Source of the DNA: Bacillota bacterium
Lineage (GTDB): Bacteria > Bacillota > Sulfobacillia > JAJZYS01 > JAJYTV01
Direction of reading: 5' to 3'
NCBI GenBank assembly: GCA_021806845.1
Contig: JAKAPV010000095.1
Span: 1-9,902 of the forward strand
DNA: 9,902 nucleotides
The notes below the pieces were generated by a model. That model searched no databases. It saw only the letters and a list, made by a program, of their open reading frames with translations, and was not told the DNA's origin. The position numbers and the translations under genes were made by a program. Shown here piece after piece: positions 6,576 to 9,902 of the stretch; positions within the stretch are counted from its first letter, which is position 1, and every line of letters begins with the position of its first letter.

Positions 6576-7747
6576 GATTGGATCGGCTCCTCTCTGCCCC
6601 TAGCCTTGGATGGTTGGAGCAACACCGAAATCGTCCGCAGAATGATGAACAGATCAAGCCCAAGGGAATAACGGAAGATGTATACGAGGTCATACTGCAG
6701 TTTCTCGTCAGGTTCCGTGGCGTAGGTGCCGTATACCTGCGCAAGCCCCGTCATGCCGGGCCGCACCAGGGTCCTCGTCGCATACCCGGGAATGGACCGC
6801 TTGTACTGCTCGTAGAGCTCCGGACGCTCCGGTCTCGGCCCCACGATGCTCATTTCGCCGCGCAGCACGTTCCACACCTGCGGCAGCTCGTCCAACCTAG
6901 TCGCACGGAGGATTCGGCCAACGCCCGTCACCCGCTCGTCCCCGGCGGTCGAGAGCACCGCGCCCGTCCCCTGCTCCGCGTCGCGGCGCATCGTGCGGAT
7001 CTTGTGGATGCGGAAGACCCGCTCCCCCAGTCCCACGCGCTCCTGGGCATAGAAGACCGGGCGCCCTGAGTCGAGGATCACGAGGAGCCCAATGGGGATG
7101 ATCAGGATCGCGAGCGCCACGAGCCCGAGGAGCCCAAGCACGAGGTCGATCGTGCGCCGCAGGATGCGCTGGTGCGGGTGCAGCTGGTGCGCCGAGAGCG
7201 CGAGCGCCACCCCGTCCGGCAGCCGCACGATGCGCGCGGTCGAGAGAAGAAGCGTCACGAGATCCGGCTCGAGGACGACGTCGTGCCCAGCGGCGGTCTC
7301 CCGCAGCACGTCCTCCGGCACGATGCTGTCTGCCCGCTGCCGTACCACGTCGCTCTCGTTCACGCTCTGCCCAAGCGCCATCCGCAGAGCCGCGTAGAGC
7401 ACCGCCTGCAGGGGCCAGGCGATCAGGATCACGCTGCGTGGCAGGGCGAACGCGCGCAGGAAGAAGGAGAGCGACATCGTCAGGACGAGCACGAGAAACG
7501 CCGACGTCACGGAGAGCGCGAGCCCCTCCTCGCGCGACCCGATCTCCTCGTAGAGGCCGTAGAGAGAGTTCACGCCCACCCCGAGCACGGCGACGAACAG
7601 GGCGACGGCCTCGAAGGCGTGGAAGTTCGCCGACGGCAGGCCGCGGAAGCGCATGTAGAACACGAGGAGGTAGCTGAGCGGCCCGATCAGCGCGTCGAGG
7701 AACACGAGGAGGTACTGCCTCGCTCCCCAGCGGGCGCGGCTGCTCAT
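6554..7747 (-). CDS. Undecaprenyl-phosphate sugar-1-phosphate transferase (initiating glycosyltransferase, bacterial sugar transferase family)
   Basis: A 397-residue polyisoprenyl-phosphate hexose-1-phosphate transferase that starts glycan assembly by transferring a sugar-1-phosphate from a nucleotide sugar to undecaprenyl phosphate. Four N-terminal hydrophobic helices lie at about 11-31, 44-63, 77-98 and 103-123; a re-entrant or fifth helix is at about 200-226. The catalytic domain has RRTIDLVLGL (197-206), KIRTMRRDAE (249-258), LDELPQVWNVLRGEMSIVGP (285-304) with the catalytic Asp286-Glu287 pair, and RPGMTGLAQV (329-338). The segment between TM4 and the catalytic domain (about 124-195) is only some 70 residues, with no visible glycine-rich nucleotide loop. 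Full-length WbaP/WcaJ relatives have a larger Rossmann-like domain there. The start is ATG 7747, ATGA-overlapping the upstream stop, with a near-perfect ribosome binding site. The open frame extends 37 codons further upstream, but that part is spurious. The sugar (Gal, Glc or other) cannot be told. Confidence 0.96.
   Translation of the reverse strand: MSSRARWGARQYLLVFLDALIGPLSYLLVFYMRFRGLPSANFHAFEAVALFVAVLGVGVNSLYGLYEEIGSREEGLALSVTSAFLVLVLTMSLSFFLRAFALPRSVILIAWPLQAVLYAALRMALGQSVNESDVVRQRADSIVPEDVLRETAAGHDVVLEPDLVTLLLSTARIVRLPDGVALALSAHQLHPHQRILRRTIDLVLGLLGLVALAILIIPIGLLVILDSGRPVFYAQERVGLGERVFRIHKIRTMRRDAEQGTGAVLSTAGDERVTGVGRILRATRLDELPQVWNVLRGEMSIVGPRPERPELYEQYKRSIPGYATRTLVRPGMTGLAQVYGTYATEPDEKLQYDLVYIFRYSLGLDLFIILRTISVLLQPSKARGREEPIQSWSHSAR
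6587..6595 (-). promoter_or_regulatory. Ribosome binding site for the TTG start of the DUF2079 gene
   Basis: The minus strand reads AGAGAGGAG, 11 nt before TTG 6575, inside the end of the sugar transferase gene. The spacing is slightly long. It is the main reason to prefer the overlapping TTG over later TTG/GTG codons. Confidence 0.5.
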
Positions 7748-8826
7748 GCGCTTCCTCCCTCCAGTTCTCTGTAAAGTGCCTCGTGGCGCAAGAGCATGTC
7801 CGAGAGCGCGAAGCGCTCCCTCGCGATCTCTCGGCTCGCCCGCCCCGCGGCGCGGCACAGCCCTTCGTCCTCGAAGAGGCGGGAGAGAGCTCCCGCTGCA
7901 GCCCCCGGGTCGCCCACCCTTGTGAGGAAGCCGTTGCGGCCCCCTTGCACGAGCTCTCGATGCCCGGGGACGTCGCTCAACACAACGGGCAGCCCCGCCG
8001 CGAGCGCGTCGAGCGCCGCGTACGGGAGTCCCTCCTTGCGCGAGAGGCTGACGTAGGCCGTGATCCCGTCGTAGAAGGATGTAAGGTCGTCCTGCCAGCC
8101 GAGGAGGCGCACCCGGCCCGCGACGCCGAGGCGTGCCGCCTCTTCCACGAGCCGCGCTCCGTACGGTCCCCCGCCCGCCACGACGAGCGTCGATCCAGGC
8201 AGGGCGTACAGCACTCCGGGCAGATCCTCAAGGCCCTTGCCGGCCACGAGCCGCGTCGCCACCCCGAAGGTATTCGGGTTGCCCTCCCGGGTCCCTTCCA
8301 CTCCCAGCTCGACTCCGTTGGGGATCTCCTCGACACGCACAAACCCGAGGCCCCTCGCCTCGTCCGCCTCGCTCCCAATCGCGACGAACACCCGCACCCG
8401 CGTGACGGACTGCCGGTGCAGCATCCAGGAGAGGTGCCGGATCCACGCGGGATGCGCCCTGTCGTGCCACTGGAAGCCATGCGCCGTGTAGACGAGGGGG
8501 AGCTTCCCCGCGAGTGGCAACGACGCGAGGAGCGCGAAGACGCCGTGCGCGTGTACGGCTGCCGGCAGGAGATCCTCTGCCGCCCTCTTGACTTCTTCGC
8601 GCGCGGCGGCGATCTTGCGAGGGTTCAGCGAGCGCTGGAGGTCGAAGGCGGGGCGCACCTCGATGCCGCCAGCGCGCAGGGTCTCGGTCAGCCAGCCGCC
8701 CGTGCCGGTGACGATGCCCGCCGTCTCCTCCCGGAGGCCGAGCGCGAGGTCGCGGACGTGGCGCTGCACGCCGCCCCGGTCTCCCGACTGCACGACGTGC
8801 AGGACCTTGCCCACCTTGCGCACCAC
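7744..8826 (-). CDS. GT4 family glycosyltransferase
   Basis: A 360-residue GT-B enzyme. KVLHVVQSGDRGGVQRHV (7-24) is the N-terminal strand plus the GG-x-x-RH acceptor loop. HAHG is at 92-95, YTAHGFQW at 113-120, IPNGV at 168-172 and TRLVAGKG at 191-198 in the C-terminal domain. In the donor motif SRKEGLPYAALDALAAGLPV (262-281) the second acidic residue of E-x7-E is Asp273 instead of Glu. It probably acts early in chain assembly, since it sits directly upstream of the initiating transferase in the GC-rich, presumably conserved part. Donor unknown. The start is uncertain: GTG 8826 and GTG 8823 stand side by side behind only a weak GGGAAG, and 17 nt separate 8826 from the upstream stop. It ends in an ATGA overlap with the initiating transferase. 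Base composition is very GC-rich (48 of 60 in 8101-8160). Confidence 0.93.
   Translation of the reverse strand: MVRKVGKVLHVVQSGDRGGVQRHVRDLALGLREETAGIVTGTGGWLTETLRAGGIEVRPAFDLQRSLNPRKIAAAREEVKRAAEDLLPAAVHAHGVFALLASLPLAGKLPLVYTAHGFQWHDRAHPAWIRHLSWMLHRQSVTRVRVFVAIGSEADEARGLGFVRVEEIPNGVELGVEGTREGNPNTFGVATRLVAGKGLEDLPGVLYALPGSTLVVAGGGPYGARLVEEAARLGVAGRVRLLGWQDDLTSFYDGITAYVSLSRKEGLPYAALDALAAGLPVVLSDVPGHRELVQGGRNGFLTRVGDPGAAAGALSRLFEDEGLCRAAGRASREIARERFALSDMLLRHEALYRELEGGSA
7751..7762 (-). promoter_or_regulatory. Ribosome binding site fixing the initiating transferase start
   Basis: The minus strand reads GGAGGGAGGAAG, with GGAGG 6 nt before ATG 7747. It is embedded in the last codons of the upstream glycosyltransferase, coupled through an ATGA stop/start overlap. 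Confidence 0.8.
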
Positions 8827-8844
8827 GCTTCCCGCGCGCCAGCG

Positions 8845-9902
8845 CTACTTGCGCTGCGCGCCCATCTCCTGCAGCCACTGCGTCTCTGCAGCATACTGCA
8901 CGGCAGGGGTCTTCCCCGTGCCCGCACCCAGCGCAGCGAGCCAGAGGTTCGCCTGGGGCTGCCCCCCGGCCAATGCGGCCTGCAGCAGGGGGACCGCCTG
9001 TGCACGATGGCCGAGCAGCGCACCCGCTTCCCCGGCGTAGAGCTGCAGCGCTGCCGTGGGGGCTGGCATCTGGAGGTTCTGGGGCGCCACCTTGGTGGTC
9101 GCGGCTGCGTTCGCGCGGTAGGTCTCATACATGGTCCAGGCGTCCTGTACGTAGCCTCTCGCCGCCTGCGTATCGTGGTGGCCCAGCGCCTGGGCGCCGA
9201 GGGCGGTCGCCAGTTCGGCGTAGTTCTGGTACATGGTCGGATCCATCGGCTGGTCGAGCTCCGCGATGCGCAGCGTCGCGAGGGCGCTCGCCTCGCTGCC
9301 CTGGTCGATCTGCATCTGCGCCTCGATGGTCGCGGCGTACTGGTTGTAGGGGTTCAGGCGGTACGCCGCCGCGGCATCCGAGACCGCCGCTTGGCGCAAC
9401 CCGCTCGAGGCGGAAGAGGAGGAGGCCTGCTGCAGCTCCTGCTGCGCGAGCTGCAGGCGCAGCCGCGCGGAGAGCGGGTCGAGCGATGCGGCCTGGCGCA
9501 GCTGCACGAGGGTCGGTGGCTTCTGCGCGTCCTCCGTGCCCGCGGCGACCGCCAGCACGAGCACCCAGATGGAGATCCCGCCGAGCACCACCCCTGCCGC
9601 CTGCGGCAGCCATGTGCGTACCTCACGCAGCGTGAGGGCCCGCACCTGCGGTATCGCCCCGAGACCGAACCAGAGGATCAGGAGCGAAGAGGCGATCGAG
9701 AGGTCGAAGTCGATCAGGGAGTGGAGGAAGATCGCTCCGGCTGCGACGAGCGCGGTACCGGACCAGTCTCCCTTGCCCCAGGCCTTGCGCAGGCCGAAGA
9801 GGAGCCCGCCAGCGATCAGGAAGATGAAGGCGATGCCGAAGATCCCGTACGAGACGGCCGCGTCGACGAGCGAACTGTGCGCCTGCTTCGAGCTGAGATC
9901 GG
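8845..9902 (-). CDS. O-antigen ligase/polymerase family membrane protein, C-terminal part with TPR-like tail; 5' end beyond the window
   Basis: I read the frame past the GTG at 9645 to the window edge; it stays open, giving 351 residues before TAG. That GTG is therefore not the start. Fragment residues 7-21 (HSSLVDAAVSYGIFG) match the H-N/S-x-x-L...GxxG motif preceding the last helices of Wzy_C (O-antigen ligase) proteins. Helices lie at about 18-36 and 48-82, interrupted by HSLIDFDLS (60-68), another family hallmark. A further helix lies near 101-120. The remaining roughly 230 residues are helical, rich in Ala, Gln and Leu, with TPR-like units such as LRQAASLDPLSARLRLQLAQ and AAAYRLNPYNQYAATIEAQ. 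By topology they are probably extracytoplasmic. Such proteins transfer or polymerise polyprenyl-linked glycans outside the membrane. With an ABC exporter in the operon, ligase is more likely than polymerase, by inference. Confidence 0.9.
   Translation of the reverse strand, partial: DLSSKQAHSSLVDAAVSYGIFGIAFIFLIAGGLLFGLRKAWGKGDWSGTALVAAGAIFLHSLIDFDLSIASSLLILWFGLGAIPQVRALTLREVRTWLPQAAGVVLGGISIWVLVLAVAAGTEDAQKPPTLVQLRQAASLDPLSARLRLQLAQQELQQASSSSASSGLRQAAVSDAAAAYRLNPYNQYAATIEAQMQIDQGSEASALATLRIAELDQPMDPTMYQNYAELATALGAQALGHHDTQAARGYVQDAWTMYETYRANAAATTKVAPQNLQMPAPTAALQLYAGEAGALLGHRAQAVPLLQAALAGGQPQANLWLAALGAGTGKTPAVQYAAETQWLQEMGAQRK

Larger units (their letters stand above)
1..9902 (-). other. Single polysaccharide biosynthesis/export operon, interior segment
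   Basis: All nine genes run the same way with junctions of 17 nt gap, ATGA overlap, 22 nt overlap, 6 nt gap, TGATG, 13 nt gap, GTGA and GTGA. No stretch without a gene exceeds 20 bases, so there is no room for a promoter or rho-independent terminator between genes. I saw none inside them either. The transcription start and end lie outside the window. Tight coupling suggests co-expression of initiation, chain extension, export and ligation. No nucleotide-sugar synthesis, flippase, methyltransferase or chain-length regulator gene falls within this segment. Confidence 0.8.

Noticed and set aside
5791..6744. 317-residue minus-strand open frame
   Set aside because: It is a frame-shifted shadow of the DUF2079 and sugar transferase genes; composition is Arg/Cys/Ser/His-rich with no recognisable motif.
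7172..7774. 200-residue plus-strand open frame
   Set aside because: It is antisense to the initiating transferase and extremely Arg/Glu/His-rich, typical of the reverse frame of GC-rich coding DNA.
7748..7858. 37-codon in-frame extension of the initiating transferase
   Set aside because: It overlaps the end of the upstream GT4 gene, is Arg/Gly-rich, and ATG 7747 has a near-perfect ribosome binding site with an ATGA overlap.
8973..9635. 220-residue plus-strand open frame
   Set aside because: It is antisense to the ligase TPR-like tail, with Arg/Pro/Ala-rich low-complexity translation and no motif.
9622..9636. Perfect inverted repeat CTCACGC-A-GCGTGAG
   Set aside because: It lies within the ligase coding frame, has no T-run after it and only 7-base arms; a chance palindrome in GC-rich coding DNA is likely.
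8845..9645. Reading the ligase-family gene as a complete 266-residue protein from GTG 9645
   Set aside because: The frame remains open to the window edge and the upstream 85 residues carry the HSSLVDAAVSYGIFG and HSLIDFDLS family motifs, so GTG 9645 is an internal Val codon.
1..9902. CRISPR arrays, tRNA/rRNA genes, insertion sequences, riboswitches
   Set aside because: No regularly spaced repeats, RNA-gene signatures, transposase motifs or terminal inverted repeats were seen; coding genes fill the window.

Overview
The window is one stretch of a surface-polysaccharide biosynthesis and export locus. All nine genes lie on the minus strand, so transcription runs from high to low coordinates. 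The largest intergenic gap is 17 bases and most junctions overlap (TGATG, ATGA, GTGA), so this looks like the interior of a single operon. I see no promoter, terminator, RNA gene, mobile element or CRISPR array. Both end genes are cut by the window edges.

In transcription order: (1) the C-terminal part of an O-antigen ligase/polymerase-family membrane protein with a long helical, TPR-like extracytoplasmic tail (8845-9902, 5' end missing); (2) a GT4 glycosyltransferase (7744-8826); (3) a polyprenyl-phosphate sugar-1-phosphate transferase that starts glycan assembly (6554-7747); (4) a DUF2079 polytopic membrane protein, GT-C-like in appearance (5076-6575); (5) the permease (Wzm type, 4227-5069) and (6) the ATPase with a C-terminal carbohydrate-binding-type domain (Wzt type, 3031-4227) of an ABC polysaccharide exporter; (7-9) three more GT4 glycosyltransferases (1896-3017, 742-1899, and 1-745, cut by the left edge).

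A plausible pathway: the initiating transferase loads the first sugar onto undecaprenyl phosphate, the GT4 enzymes extend the chain in the cytoplasm, Wzm/Wzt exports the lipid-linked chain, and the ligase-family protein transfers it to its acceptor outside the membrane. The DUF2079 protein may add a sugar after export. This gene combination resembles the S-layer protein glycosylation (slg) clusters of Geobacillus/Aneurinibacillus, where an initiating transferase, Wzm/Wzt and a WaaL-like ligase occur together. The same parts would also fit an O-antigen or cell-wall-linked polysaccharide.

The organism is a GC-rich bacterium with strong GGAGG-type ribosome binding sites and several GTG/TTG starts. 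Gene types and ribosome binding sites are compatible with a GC-rich Bacillota or Chloroflexota member, but the sequence does not fix the phylum. Base composition falls from very GC-rich on the right (48 of 60 G+C in 8101-8160) to about half on the left (27 of 60 in 301-360). This is the usual sign of a conserved assembly core next to a variable, probably transferred, glycosyltransferase region.
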